From contig CALCUN010000026.1 in the NCBI GenBank assembly GCA_937906975.1, forward strand, positions 1 to 46,146: DNA of 46,146 bases. The letters run 5' to 3'. How positions within the stretch are numbered: the first letter of the stretch is position 1; every line of letters begins with the position of its first letter. The notes beneath the pieces are model-generated. The model was not told the DNA's origin and did no database searches. It was given only the letters and a program-made list of their open reading frames with translations. The position numbers and the translations under genes were made by a program. Below, in pieces: positions 1-8,748 of this stretch. This DNA is from an uncultured Bacteroidales bacterium (GTDB taxonomy: Bacteria > Bacteroidota > Bacteroidia > Bacteroidales > P3).

Positions 1-61
1 CACGCCACTTTGAGGGGGTGGTGTCAGTTTTGACGTGCAAGTTCAAGTCTTGTCCCGGGCA
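1..61 (+). tRNA. tRNA-Leu(GAG), 3' part only
   Basis: The window opens inside a tRNA. The anticodon stem CCACT/GGTGG (8-12 and 20-24) encloses loop TTGAGGG, giving anticodon GAG, and a long class II variable arm follows. Next come the T arm GCAAG-TTCAAGT-CTTGT and the acceptor 3' strand CCCGGGC with discriminator A at 61. CCA is not encoded. The 5' acceptor strand and most of the D arm lie outside the window. Confidence 0.93.
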
Positions 62-85
62 CATTTATCTTTTTTTAAAAGTTTT

Positions 86-700
86 ATGTTTTTCCCTATT
101 TATGATAATGGTTTTGATAAGCAGATTATTGATTCTATAATTAGGATTTTAGAATCAGATGGCCTTGTTATCATTCCAACCGACACGTTTTATGCTTTTG
201 CATGCGATGTTAATTCTCCAAAAGCCGCTCGCAGACTTGCCGATTTAAAAGGGAAAAAACTCGAAAAGTCAGATTTTTCAATTATTTGTCATAGTATAAG
301 TCAAGCATCTTCTTATACTAAACCTATTTCAAACGATTTTTTTAAGCTTTTAAAAAACAACACTCCCGGTGCTTTCACTTTTGTTTTTGAGGCAAGCAAT
401 TTGGTGCCTAAAATCTTTCAAAACAAAAAGAAGTGCATAGGTATAAGGATTCCTAACTGTGATTTCACTCTTGAACTTGTAAAAGAATTTGGCAGACCTT
501 TGCTTGTCAGCTCTATTCCTGTGGAGGATAGAAATTTTGAGGACTATTCTAATGCGGAATTGGTCTTTGAAGAATGGGAAAATAAGGTTGAGGCAATGGT
601 TGGCGGAGGAAGTTTAAACTTTGAGCCTTCTAGCGTTGTTAAATGTGTAGGAAATGATTGTGAAATCCTTAGAGAGGGTTGTGGCGAATTGATATTATGA
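86..700 (+). CDS. YciO/YrdC-domain protein (Sua5/TsaC superfamily)
   Basis: 204-residue protein made of a single YrdC domain. Visible family blocks are the N-terminal GLVIIPTDTFYAFACD, a Lys-rich KGKKLEKS segment followed by FSIIC, KNNTPGAFTFVF, IGIRIPN and PLLVSSIP. These spacings resemble YciO more than TsaC or full-length Sua5, and no C-terminal Sua5 domain is present. TsaC/Sua5 makes threonylcarbamoyl-AMP for tRNA t6A37; the role of the YciO branch is less settled. The frame is open from inside the upstream tRNA, so the start is taken as ATG at 86, 25 nt after the tRNA. The stop overlaps the next start (ATGA), suggesting coupled translation with the TPR gene. Confidence 0.85.
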   Translation: MFFPIYDNGFDKQIIDSIIRILESDGLVIIPTDTFYAFACDVNSPKAARRLADLKGKKLEKSDFSIICHSISQASSYTKPISNDFFKLLKNNTPGAFTFVFEASNLVPKIFQNKKKCIGIRIPNCDFTLELVKEFGRPLLVSSIPVEDRNFEDYSNAELVFEEWENKVEAMVGGGSLNFEPSSVVKCVGNDCEILREGCGELIL

Positions 701-2040
701 AATCGTTTATTTGTTTTATTGGATTTATTCTAAGTATTGTTTTTTCTTTTTCACAAAACAAGTTTTACGCCTCTGATATTGTGCAAGCAAAAATCGACTC
801 TGCTCGCTATATGTCTGCAATTACATATATTGAAGGTGTAGAAAAGGTTGATATTGACACCGCTTGGAGTCTTTATCCTCAAAAGGCATTTTGTTATTAC
901 AAGATTGGAAAGCACAAAGAGGCTCAAGCCTGTCTTAAAATCGTAGAAAGAGAGGATTATCAAAACGATTTGAGTGAGATTTTATCTATTTTTTATCTTT
1001 CTACCAAGCCTAAAGAAATGCAAGAAACGATTGATAGACTTGAATACTTGCTTGATGAAGGAGAAAAGGAGTTTTTTAATAAGATAACTATACTTAGTAC
1101 AACGGATTTAAAGAAAGTTGCAAATTGCATTAACGGCTACATTGCCTTTCTTGATGAAGATGACGATAAGACAAAGTATAATTTAATGGGAGCTTACGTT
1201 GATTTTCGTGCAAAGGAGAGTATGAGTGCCTACAACAAGTTATCTACCTTTATTGACGAGGAGCCTACTGCATTGTCTTCGTTTTTGATGGGGATTGTAA
1301 AGCGTGAGCAAAAGGAATACTTCTCTTCTATTTCTTATTTTAATCAAGCGGAAAATTTAGGCGACAATTCAGGAGATTTGTATTTTAATAGAGCTATTTC
1401 AAAGGGATTTGAAAAAGATTACTTCGGAGCAATTGATGATTTAAACTCAGCTTTGGAAAGGAATGCTAAGTCTGAGTATTATTATGTGCGAGGCATTTGT
1501 TTTAATCACATCTTTGAATACAAACACGCTTTAGATGATTTGAATATTGCAATAGATATGTGTGATACTATTGCAGAATATTTCAATCATAGAGGTATTG
1601 TTTTCACGAATTTGGAAATGTTTGCTGATGCTCTCTTTGAGTTTCAAACCGCAATCAAGATGAAACCTGATTTAGAGTTTATAAACAACAACATAGGCTT
1701 AGCCTACGAGCATACAGGTAATATAAATAAGGCTGTTGAGCATTATAAAGTTTCAATAAAGAAAGAGCCATATTATAGTGATTCGTATTTTAATTTAGGA
1801 AGACTCTATTACGAAATTGGAAAATATAAAACGGCTATAAAATATTTAAAAGAGGCTTATCTTCTCAATGCAAACTTTGGAGATATTACACACATCTTGG
1901 GTTTGTGTTATGCAAAAACTGATGATATAGAAACAGCCTGCTACTATTTACAAATTTCAATAGAGGCAGGCTGTAAACCAGCTATTAATTCACAAAGCGA
2001 ATTTTGTCAAAAAGAAGCTGTGGAAGAAGAGGAAGAATAA
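697..2040 (+). CDS. secreted/periplasmic TPR-repeat protein
   Basis: 447-residue protein with an N-terminal signal peptide (MKSFICFIGFILSIVFSFSQ) and a C-terminal half of tetratricopeptide repeats, roughly residues 200-430, with recurrent A..DL..A and G....A..Y..A patterns. The tail is acidic (EAVEEEEE). TPR arrays are protein-protein interaction scaffolds; nothing here names a partner. An in-frame GTG lies 18 nt upstream at 679, but ATG at 697 puts the signal peptide at the N-terminus and gives a 4-nt overlap with the upstream gene. The stop codon abuts the stop of the convergent gene at 2041 with no spacer. Confidence 0.8.
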   Translation: MKSFICFIGFILSIVFSFSQNKFYASDIVQAKIDSARYMSAITYIEGVEKVDIDTAWSLYPQKAFCYYKIGKHKEAQACLKIVEREDYQNDLSEILSIFYLSTKPKEMQETIDRLEYLLDEGEKEFFNKITILSTTDLKKVANCINGYIAFLDEDDDKTKYNLMGAYVDFRAKESMSAYNKLSTFIDEEPTALSSFLMGIVKREQKEYFSSISYFNQAENLGDNSGDLYFNRAISKGFEKDYFGAIDDLNSALERNAKSEYYYVRGICFNHIFEYKHALDDLNIAIDMCDTIAEYFNHRGIVFTNLEMFADALFEFQTAIKMKPDLEFINNNIGLAYEHTGNINKAVEHYKVSIKKEPYYSDSYFNLGRLYYEIGKYKTAIKYLKEAYLLNANFGDITHILGLCYAKTDDIETACYYLQISIEAGCKPAINSQSEFCQKEAVEEEEE

Positions 2041-2502
2041 TTACTTCTTGTCTTCTGAATGATCGTGAGAGTGATCATGTCCACAACCATCGTGATGCTC
2101 GTGAGAGTGAGAGTGATCGTGTCCATGGTGATGTCCACAACCAGATTCTAATCCTCTTGCTGTGTTTTTGCAACAGTTAGGCAACTTAGCAACCGCTCTT
2201 TCGTTTGGTAAAAAGTTTGTAGTTTCAAATCCTGCTTGTGCTAATGCCTTTTCTATCTTCTCTTGATTTGTTTTCTTTGTTTTGAATGTTACAAGAACTG
2301 ATTTTGTTATTGGGTTTATTTGAAAACTCTTAACTCCCTTTTCGTATGCTAAGGTTTTTTCAATTAAAGGATCAGATTCTGAACAACAATATCTTGGTAA
2401 AGAAATTTGAACTGTTTGTTCTTTTGGTTGTTCTTGTTCTTGTGCATATCCAAATGTTAATGCAATAATTGCCAATACGGCAAATAAGAAAATCTTTTTC
2501 AT
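2041..2502 (-). CDS. secreted HMA-like metal-binding protein with His-rich tail
   Basis: 153 residues. Signal peptide (about residues 1-20, ending TFGYAQ), then a fold resembling a heavy-metal-associated domain, about residues 30-95. It has PRYCCSES where classical HMA domains have MxCxxC, then LIEKTL, GVKSF, a beta-strand KSVLVTFK, and the terminal helix KIEKALAQAGFET. The last 40 residues are a His/Cys/Asp-rich tail (GCGHHHGHDHSHSHEHH, then a second GCGHDHSHDH block) expected to bind Zn, Ni, Cu or Co. It lies 19 nt downstream of a TonB-dependent receptor on the same strand and is probably co-transcribed, which suggests periplasmic metal capture or sensing. Metal identity is not determinable from sequence. 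Confidence 0.8.
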   Translation of the reverse strand: MKKIFLFAVLAIIALTFGYAQEQEQPKEQTVQISLPRYCCSESDPLIEKTLAYEKGVKSFQINPITKSVLVTFKTKKTNQEKIEKALAQAGFETTNFLPNERAVAKLPNCCKNTARGLESGCGHHHGHDHSHSHEHHDGCGHDHSHDHSEDKK

Positions 2503-2521
2503 ACTTATTTTATTCTTTTAA

Positions 2522-4780
2522 TTATTTAATATTCCAACGTAAACCTGCGTAAATCAATCTTCCCATTACAGGTGCATATACCACAGAGGCATCAAATTTT
2601 CTTGTAAATATTTCATCTACTCCTATAACAGGAACTTCTTGTGTGTGGTTAGTGATGTTTTCAACTCCTACATATATATCTAAATTCTTGAATTTTCTTG
2701 TGATTTGTCCTAACATATATATGTATGGGTCTGCATATCCTTGTTTCTCTCCTACGTTTAGTGGTATTCTTTGTTTGCCATTGAATTGTGTTGTAAGGTC
2801 AAACATCCATTTATCATACTTTGTCTTGTATGAAAGCACTACTAATCCTTTCCATTTTGCAACGTATGGTTTTTCCATCAATTCTCCGTGATATGTAGTC
2901 TTTACATCGTTGTATCTTCCTGCTAAGGTAATATTAAATCCTTTAAAAGCCTCTACATTAACATCTAATTGTGCTGCATTAGAGTAGCTCTTTCCTTCAA
3001 GATTGTAAAAATGTACTTGATTAGCATCTTGGTCTAAGTCCATTACAACTTGATTTACAAAGTTTGTGTGATAGTAATCTAAGGCTATTGTCATTTCTCT
3101 GTCGTCTGAAAGTGGTAATGAATACGATAGATTCACTCCTGCATTGTATGCTTCTTCCATTTCTAAGGCTTCTTCTATGATTATATCTCTTGAAGATGCT
3201 AATATACCGAAGTTATCTGCTATTAGATTTGCTGAACGAAAGCCTTTTCCTGCTGCTCCTCTAAAAATCAAATCATCTGTTATCTTCCAACGGAAATGAA
3301 GTCTTGGTGTAATTATGTGTTTTGCGTATGCTGTGTTGTAATCGTAACGAACACCTGCTGTTGCTACGAATATTTTATCATAAATAAAGTTAAATTGTCC
3401 GAATACTCCAGGTACGATTTCTTCTTTAACGAAATTGGTACGCAAATCCCCTATTTGATTATTAGAAGAGAAAAGATTTGCTCCTAAATATGGCATTGAG
3501 TAAAGATTTTCTTGCACATCAGTATAGCGGAAACTTGCTCCAAAGTCCACATTGTGTCCTCCACGAACCATTGTATTTACAAGAGCATTTGCATATACGT
3601 CTGTTTCTATTCCTTCGTAATTTGTAAGTCCATAATATGCGTCTTGTTTAAAGTATGTTGCAGAAAGTTGTGTTCCAAATGAAGATGTATTTCCAAGAGG
3701 TGCGCCATTCTTTGTAAAGAAGTGTACTCTATCAACTGTTCCTCCTAATCCGTAAATAGAATCACTTCCTCTCATATCTTCTGTGAAAGCCATTTGTCCT
3801 CCTAAGCGTTCTTCACGAGTGTAATTGATTAAGGTTTGACTACATAGTCCGTCATGAACTTCATAGTTCCAACGATTTGCAACGTTAATTTGTGTTTGAG
3901 AAGGATAATCTCTAAATCCATCTCCTTGTCCTGCGTTTCCAAGATGGTCAAAGGATTTAAAATTATTATATGTTCCGTAAACAAATATTCCTGTTGCTAA
4001 ATTATCGTTTATAATGTGGTTGGCCTTAACGTTAAATTCGGTTTTCAATTCGTTATTCAAATAAGCATTGAAAGAAAACAAGTCCGCTTTTTGAGGTTTG
4101 TCATATTCCAAATCTATAATTCCTGTAATGGTTTCGTAACCGTGCTTAACTGTTGCAACACCTTTACTAACTGATATGCTTTCCATCCAATTTCCTGGAA
4201 CGTATGAAAGACCAAACGGAGCGGATAGCCCTCTTAAAAATGGCATGTTTTCTAATAGGATTTGAGAGTAAACACCTGTCAATCCCAATAATTGAATTTG
4301 TTTACTACCTGAAACAGCGTCTGAATAACCTACATCAACTGATGCAGAATTTTCAAAACTTTCTCCAAGATTACAACAAGCCAAATGCTTTAATCCTTCT
4401 CCTGAAATTATTTCTTTGTTTTCTAATGAAGTTTTTGAAAGATATGTACTTTTCATCCTTTCTCTTACCTCAAAGGTTGAAAGGACTGTTCCTGTTTGTT
4501 TAAGGTAAATTTTTAGATTTGTGTTGTCTTTTATTTCAACTGTGTCATTTGCATAACCTGTATAACTAAATATTAGTTTTGTTTGGTTAGCTTTCTTTTT
4601 TTCTATTGTGAAATTTCCATCTATATCGGAAATTGTTCCACCTCCTCCTTGTAACCAATAAATATTTGCTGAAGGTAGAGTTTCTTTTGTTTTGTTATCG
4701 TAAATTACTCCTGTAATTTTTTGTGATAAAGCACCTAATGATATACTTAAAAAGGCTGCTAAAAATAAATATTTCTTCAT
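2522..4780 (-). CDS. TonB-dependent receptor, probable metal-related
   Basis: 752-residue outer-membrane receptor. Signal peptide at residues 1-19; CarboxypepD_reg-like domain about 20-105 (ITGVIYDNKTKETLPSANIYW); plug domain about 115-230 with an ACCNLGESFENSASVD segment; then a 22-strand-type barrel ending in an aromatic/basic C-terminus (YAGLRWNIK). The CC pair in the plug parallels the CC pair in the downstream HMA-like protein (gap 19 nt). This receptor type with a neighbouring HMA protein recurs in Bacteroidota, so a heavy-metal or metallophore substrate is a reasonable inference. No SusD partner is present, which argues against a glycan role. The length is normal for TBDRs. Confidence 0.87.
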   Translation of the reverse strand: MKKYLFLAAFLSISLGALSQKITGVIYDNKTKETLPSANIYWLQGGGGTISDIDGNFTIEKKKANQTKLIFSYTGYANDTVEIKDNTNLKIYLKQTGTVLSTFEVRERMKSTYLSKTSLENKEIISGEGLKHLACCNLGESFENSASVDVGYSDAVSGSKQIQLLGLTGVYSQILLENMPFLRGLSAPFGLSYVPGNWMESISVSKGVATVKHGYETITGIIDLEYDKPQKADLFSFNAYLNNELKTEFNVKANHIINDNLATGIFVYGTYNNFKSFDHLGNAGQGDGFRDYPSQTQINVANRWNYEVHDGLCSQTLINYTREERLGGQMAFTEDMRGSDSIYGLGGTVDRVHFFTKNGAPLGNTSSFGTQLSATYFKQDAYYGLTNYEGIETDVYANALVNTMVRGGHNVDFGASFRYTDVQENLYSMPYLGANLFSSNNQIGDLRTNFVKEEIVPGVFGQFNFIYDKIFVATAGVRYDYNTAYAKHIITPRLHFRWKITDDLIFRGAAGKGFRSANLIADNFGILASSRDIIIEEALEMEEAYNAGVNLSYSLPLSDDREMTIALDYYHTNFVNQVVMDLDQDANQVHFYNLEGKSYSNAAQLDVNVEAFKGFNITLAGRYNDVKTTYHGELMEKPYVAKWKGLVVLSYKTKYDKWMFDLTTQFNGKQRIPLNVGEKQGYADPYIYMLGQITRKFKNLDIYVGVENITNHTQEVPVIGVDEIFTRKFDASVVYAPVMGRLIYAGLRWNIK

Positions 4781-4830
4781 TTAACTACTTTTTTTTCTTT
4801 TATAGACAATCTGGTTTCTAAAACCTTACA

Positions 4831-5805
4831 TTAATACAATCGTTTTTCTTTATTAAAGTTATAGATATTGACGTCTATTTCATCTTTTTTCTTTGAATTA
4901 CGCGGTATTAAATTATCTACTCTACGCCATTTTCCTCTCTCAAACTTTAATCCTACAACTTTTCCCGAAGGAACGCTTAGATTTTTCACCATTCCCAATC
5001 CATCATACATAGGCTCTAATTCCTCATAGAGTATCATCCAATTTTTTTCTACCTTTTGGGCTTCGGTTTCAAAAGGTTTTGCTTTTTTTACTCCCTTTTG
5101 CTTTGCTTTTTTTATGCCTCCCTCTGTATGGAATTGATTATCCCATTTCAAATTGAAAGAAGCCGTTGGTGCGTACTCAAATATTTTTCTTTGTAATTGT
5201 TTTTCCTTGTAGAAAATAGAAGCTCCAAAGTATGGTCTTCCTGAATTTCTTTTGAAAGTGATAGGTTCTATGATTTTTCTTTTAGAATAAATATCCTTAC
5301 CGTCCCATCCTAAAAGGGTATAATAGGTAATATTTTCGTTTTTTGTTGTAATCAAATCAAAATACACTGCTCCAAACCAAGAAGTATCGGTAAGTTTTGC
5401 TTCTTCTGGAGAAAACACATCATCACTTCTATCAAAAAGACGATAAATCTCGTATTCCTCTGTATTTTCATTACGAGCCTGAATTATTCCAAAGTTATCA
5501 TAATTTCCTTCGTTAGAGAAAATCGCCCAAGTGAATATTTTAAATCTTTTATCCGAAGAAGAAAGAATGCTAATCTTGTCTAAACTTTTAAAAGGATAGT
5601 CAAAACTGTGAGGATATTCCAATACGTTATCTAGAATATTAATAAATTTTTCGTTGGCGTTAAACCTTTCATTATCGTCTCTTGAAGAGAACATCACGTT
5701 CATTAAAGAACTCAATTCCTTTTCCGCATTTTGCAACATAATACTTTGAGAGCGCAACTCACTTGCGAAAAACGAAACACATATTAACAGTATAAATTTT
5801 TTCAT
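4831..5805 (-). CDS. conserved hypothetical secreted protein
   Basis: 324 residues with a clear signal peptide (MKKFILLICVSFFASELRSQ) and no further membrane segment. The body alternates short beta-like segments with Trp/Tyr-rich stretches (TSWFGAVYFDLIT, YYTLLGWDGKD) and contains a Lys-rich linker around residues 235-255. I do not recognise a named family; it resembles Bacteroidota periplasmic proteins of unknown function. It lies 21 nt after priA and 50 nt before the TonB receptor gene, probably within the same long minus-strand unit. Confidence 0.7.
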   Translation of the reverse strand: MKKFILLICVSFFASELRSQSIMLQNAEKELSSLMNVMFSSRDDNERFNANEKFINILDNVLEYPHSFDYPFKSLDKISILSSSDKRFKIFTWAIFSNEGNYDNFGIIQARNENTEEYEIYRLFDRSDDVFSPEEAKLTDTSWFGAVYFDLITTKNENITYYTLLGWDGKDIYSKRKIIEPITFKRNSGRPYFGASIFYKEKQLQRKIFEYAPTASFNLKWDNQFHTEGGIKKAKQKGVKKAKPFETEAQKVEKNWMILYEELEPMYDGLGMVKNLSVPSGKVVGLKFERGKWRRVDNLIPRNSKKKDEIDVNIYNFNKEKRLY

Positions 5806-5826
5806 AGTGCAAAAATAATAAATAAT

Positions 5827-8292
5827 TTAAAAAGGATCTACATCTATTATAGCTCTTACATTTTTATATTCTTTTTTACTTAAAATTTCTTCATTAAGTT
5901 GCATTATCATCTTTTTAGCTTGTGAATAGGAAATCGTTTTTTCTAATTTTAATATAAATTGTTTTTGAAACATTCCTTTCACTTTGAATATCGGAGGATA
6001 CTCAGGGCCCAAGATTCTTTGAGCAAAAATCTTTCTTATCTCATTTGCGTATTCTGCGCACAAGGAATCTAAAATTTCCTTATCCTTTGATTGAAATAAA
6101 ATCTTAGTTAAATAAACAAAAGGCGGATAAGAAAATATTTTTCTCTCAACTATCTGATTTTTATACATAGAGGCGTAGTCGTAATTTAAGACCTCTTTAA
6201 AGATTTGATGGTTTGGATTGAATGATTGTATGACTACGTTTCCTTTTTCTCTTAATCGTCCTGCCCTTCCTGCAACTTGAGTTAGCAAATCAAAGGTTTT
6301 TTCATACGCTCTAAAGTCTGGATAATACAAAAGCGAATCTGCATCTATCACTCCTACTAATCCCACATTTGAAAAGTCTAATCCTTTTGTGATTATTTGA
6401 GTTCCACAAAGAATATCTATATTTCCTTTTTCAAACTCTTGAATAATCTCCATATAATCATTCTTTTTGCGAGTTGTATCTAAGTCCATACGTTTTACTC
6501 TCGCATTAGGGAAAAATCTTAAAGTCTCTTCCTCTATTTTTTCACTACCATTACCTGTTTGCACAAGGCTATGACTATGGCAAGCTGGACATTCATTTAA
6601 TATAGGTAAGGTTAAGCCACAGTAATGACAGTTTAATGAATTTAAATGTTTATGATAAGTTAAGGAAACATCACAATTTGGACATTTTGCCACCCAACCA
6701 CAAACCTCACAACGCACATTAGAGGCATAACCTCTTAAATTCTTAAACAAAATCACTTGTTTGTGATTTTCCAACGCTTGAGATATTTTTCCATATAGCA
6801 AGGACGAAAAAATAGAATAGTTCTTTTTGTTAATATATTCCTCTTTCATATTTGCTATCTCTATCTCTGGCATAGGAGTATTAAGGAATCGTTCTTTCAA
6901 GGCAACGTATCCATATTTTTCTATTTGAGTATTGAAAAATGTTTCTAAACTTGGTGTTGCCGAACCTAAAAGAACCTTTGACTTATGCAAGGTTGCAAGA
7001 TATATTGCTGCATCTCGCGCATTGTAACGTGGAGCTGGCTCTCTTTGTTTAAAGCCATTATCATGCTCTTCATCTACAATAATTAAGCCAAGTTCAGAAA
7101 AAGGTAAAAAGACCGCAGTTCTAGAACCTATTATTATTTGATAACGTTTTTCTTTGTCGTTTTCCTTAACTCTATTCCATATCTCAACTCTTTCCTCCTT
7201 AGAAAAACGAGAATGATATATGCCAATTTTATCTCCAAAGTACTTTTCTAATCTAGAAAGTAGTTGAATACTTAATGCAATTTCGGGTAAAAGATAAAGA
7301 ACTTGTTTACCTTCTCTAATAGTTCTTTCAATTAACTTGATATATATTTCAGTTTTTCCACTCCCTGTTACACCGTGCAAAAGAGTTACCTCATTTGTTT
7401 GCCAAGAATTAACAATAGAATCAAAGGCTTTTTGTTGTAAAGAAGAAAATTTAATATCGCTTGTATCAAAACAAGACGCTCTTTCACTAAGACGTGAATG
7501 CACAAGATATTTAACTTCAAAAACATTCTTCTTAATAAGAGTTTGAAGCGTATTTTTATTACATTTTTCTAAAAAAGCAGACTTTTCCACAACGTTTCTG
7601 CCTTGCGATTCGCTCAAAAAAAGCAAAAATGTTTGCAGTTGGCTTTCCGTTGTTTTTTTACTACTTAAACTTTGAATTAATTCTGCTTTTTTTTCAGCAG
7701 TTTCATACTCCGAGGAAAGAACTATGTAGGGCTGAAGTTTAGGTTTGTATTTTTCTTCAAGTTGTTCGTCAATGGCTAATATTTTTTCATTAACCATTTT
7801 TGTAATTTCAGGCAATATTCCTTTTTCTGAAACTCTTGATTTTAGTTCATCAATAGAAATATTAACCTTTTCATCAACTATTTTTAAAATTTCAAGTTGT
7901 CTTGGAGTCAGACTATCAATTTCGGCTGTAAATTCATCAGATACAATAAGTTTGCTTTCACTTCTAAGTCTTAAAAGCGCAGGCATCGCCGCTGTTATCA
8001 CATCTCCTATATAGCACATATAATAAGAGGCTACCCAATCATAGAAAGCAAGCGTCTTTTCCGAAATAATGGGTTCTGAGTCTATGATTTCTAAAACGTA
8101 TTTAACGCTTGTAACACTCGGAACCCTTTCGTGAATTTCGGAAACTATACCACTATAAATTTTCTTTGCACCAAATTGAACTGCTACCCTTACTCCTACT
8201 TTTATCTTATCATATAATTCAAGCGGTATTCGATATGTAAATCCCCTTGGTAGGTGTAAAGGCAATAAAACTTCGCAAAATAAAGTCTGCAT
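5827..8292 (-). CDS. priA: primosomal protein N' (PriA), replication-restart helicase
   Basis: 821-residue 3'-5' superfamily 2 DNA helicase that reloads the replisome at stalled forks. N-terminal 3'BD domain (VLLPLHLPRGFTYRIP, then GVRVAVQFG). Walker A GVTGSGKTE about residue 315, DEEH box (VDEEHDNGF), and GSATPS. The zinc-binding insert is CEVCGWVAKCPNC then CHYCG and CPACHS. QVAGRAGR is helicase motif VI. ATG at 8292 is chosen over the TTG at 8307 because it gives the usual N-terminus and leaves 4 nt after the preceding stop. It sits in a tight minus-strand run with the META lipoprotein upstream. Confidence 0.96.
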   Translation of the reverse strand: MQTLFCEVLLPLHLPRGFTYRIPLELYDKIKVGVRVAVQFGAKKIYSGIVSEIHERVPSVTSVKYVLEIIDSEPIISEKTLAFYDWVASYYMCYIGDVITAAMPALLRLRSESKLIVSDEFTAEIDSLTPRQLEILKIVDEKVNISIDELKSRVSEKGILPEITKMVNEKILAIDEQLEEKYKPKLQPYIVLSSEYETAEKKAELIQSLSSKKTTESQLQTFLLFLSESQGRNVVEKSAFLEKCNKNTLQTLIKKNVFEVKYLVHSRLSERASCFDTSDIKFSSLQQKAFDSIVNSWQTNEVTLLHGVTGSGKTEIYIKLIERTIREGKQVLYLLPEIALSIQLLSRLEKYFGDKIGIYHSRFSKEERVEIWNRVKENDKEKRYQIIIGSRTAVFLPFSELGLIIVDEEHDNGFKQREPAPRYNARDAAIYLATLHKSKVLLGSATPSLETFFNTQIEKYGYVALKERFLNTPMPEIEIANMKEEYINKKNYSIFSSLLYGKISQALENHKQVILFKNLRGYASNVRCEVCGWVAKCPNCDVSLTYHKHLNSLNCHYCGLTLPILNECPACHSHSLVQTGNGSEKIEEETLRFFPNARVKRMDLDTTRKKNDYMEIIQEFEKGNIDILCGTQIITKGLDFSNVGLVGVIDADSLLYYPDFRAYEKTFDLLTQVAGRAGRLREKGNVVIQSFNPNHQIFKEVLNYDYASMYKNQIVERKIFSYPPFVYLTKILFQSKDKEILDSLCAEYANEIRKIFAQRILGPEYPPIFKVKGMFQKQFILKLEKTISYSQAKKMIMQLNEEILSKKEYKNVRAIIDVDPF

Positions 8293-8296
8293 CTTA

Positions 8297-8737
8297 TTAT
8301 TGAACAAAAATCAATAGCACCTTATCTGCTTTTCTAAGATGCAATTCTCCATCTTCTGTAATAATAAAATTATCAACCTTATCTAATTGAGTAAGATAAC
8401 GTCTTTCAAATTCCATTGTTTGATTAGGACACATCATTGCCGTAGAAGCAATATCCTTAAAGGTAAGTTTACCTTTTTTGTAAATGAATTTACCAAAATA
8501 TCTATTACATGCAGAAAATCCACTTACGTTTTCAGGCTCAGAGGTCATCAAAAGAGTTATCGCCTCATTGTCTTCGGTATATTTTACTTCTCTAGTTCCA
8601 ATTTTTTTCAAAGTCCATTCCACTCCAAAAGCAGATGCAATATCCGAATCTTGATTTTGATTTTCCATGTCTTTATTTAAAATTGAACAAGAAGAAAATA
8701 CCAAAAATAAAGCAAAGAAAAAAATTATTTTTCTCAT
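8297..8737 (-). CDS. META-domain lipoprotein (HslJ-like)
   Basis: 146-residue lipoprotein. The signal peptide ends in lipobox FSSC (Cys at residue 17). The rest is one META domain: EWTLKKIG, then GFSACNRYFGKFIYKKGKLTF, then ASTAMMCPNQTMEFERRYLTQLDKV, and a final strand LHLRK..LLIFV. The N..G and MAC/MMCPN blocks are the family hallmark. META proteins are envelope proteins linked to stress in a few species (HslJ and novobiocin resistance in E. coli), but their biochemical role is unknown. It is 11 nt from meaB upstream and 4 nt from priA downstream. Confidence 0.85.
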   Translation of the reverse strand: MRKIIFFFALFLVFSSCSILNKDMENQNQDSDIASAFGVEWTLKKIGTREVKYTEDNEAITLLMTSEPENVSGFSACNRYFGKFIYKKGKLTFKDIASTAMMCPNQTMEFERRYLTQLDKVDNFIITEDGELHLRKADKVLLIFVQ

Positions 8738-8748
8738 AAGATATTAAA

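Noticed and set aside
35..85. N-terminal extension of the YciO-family ORF into the tRNA
   Set aside because: The extra codons overlap the tRNA T arm and acceptor stem; family homology begins after ATG 86.
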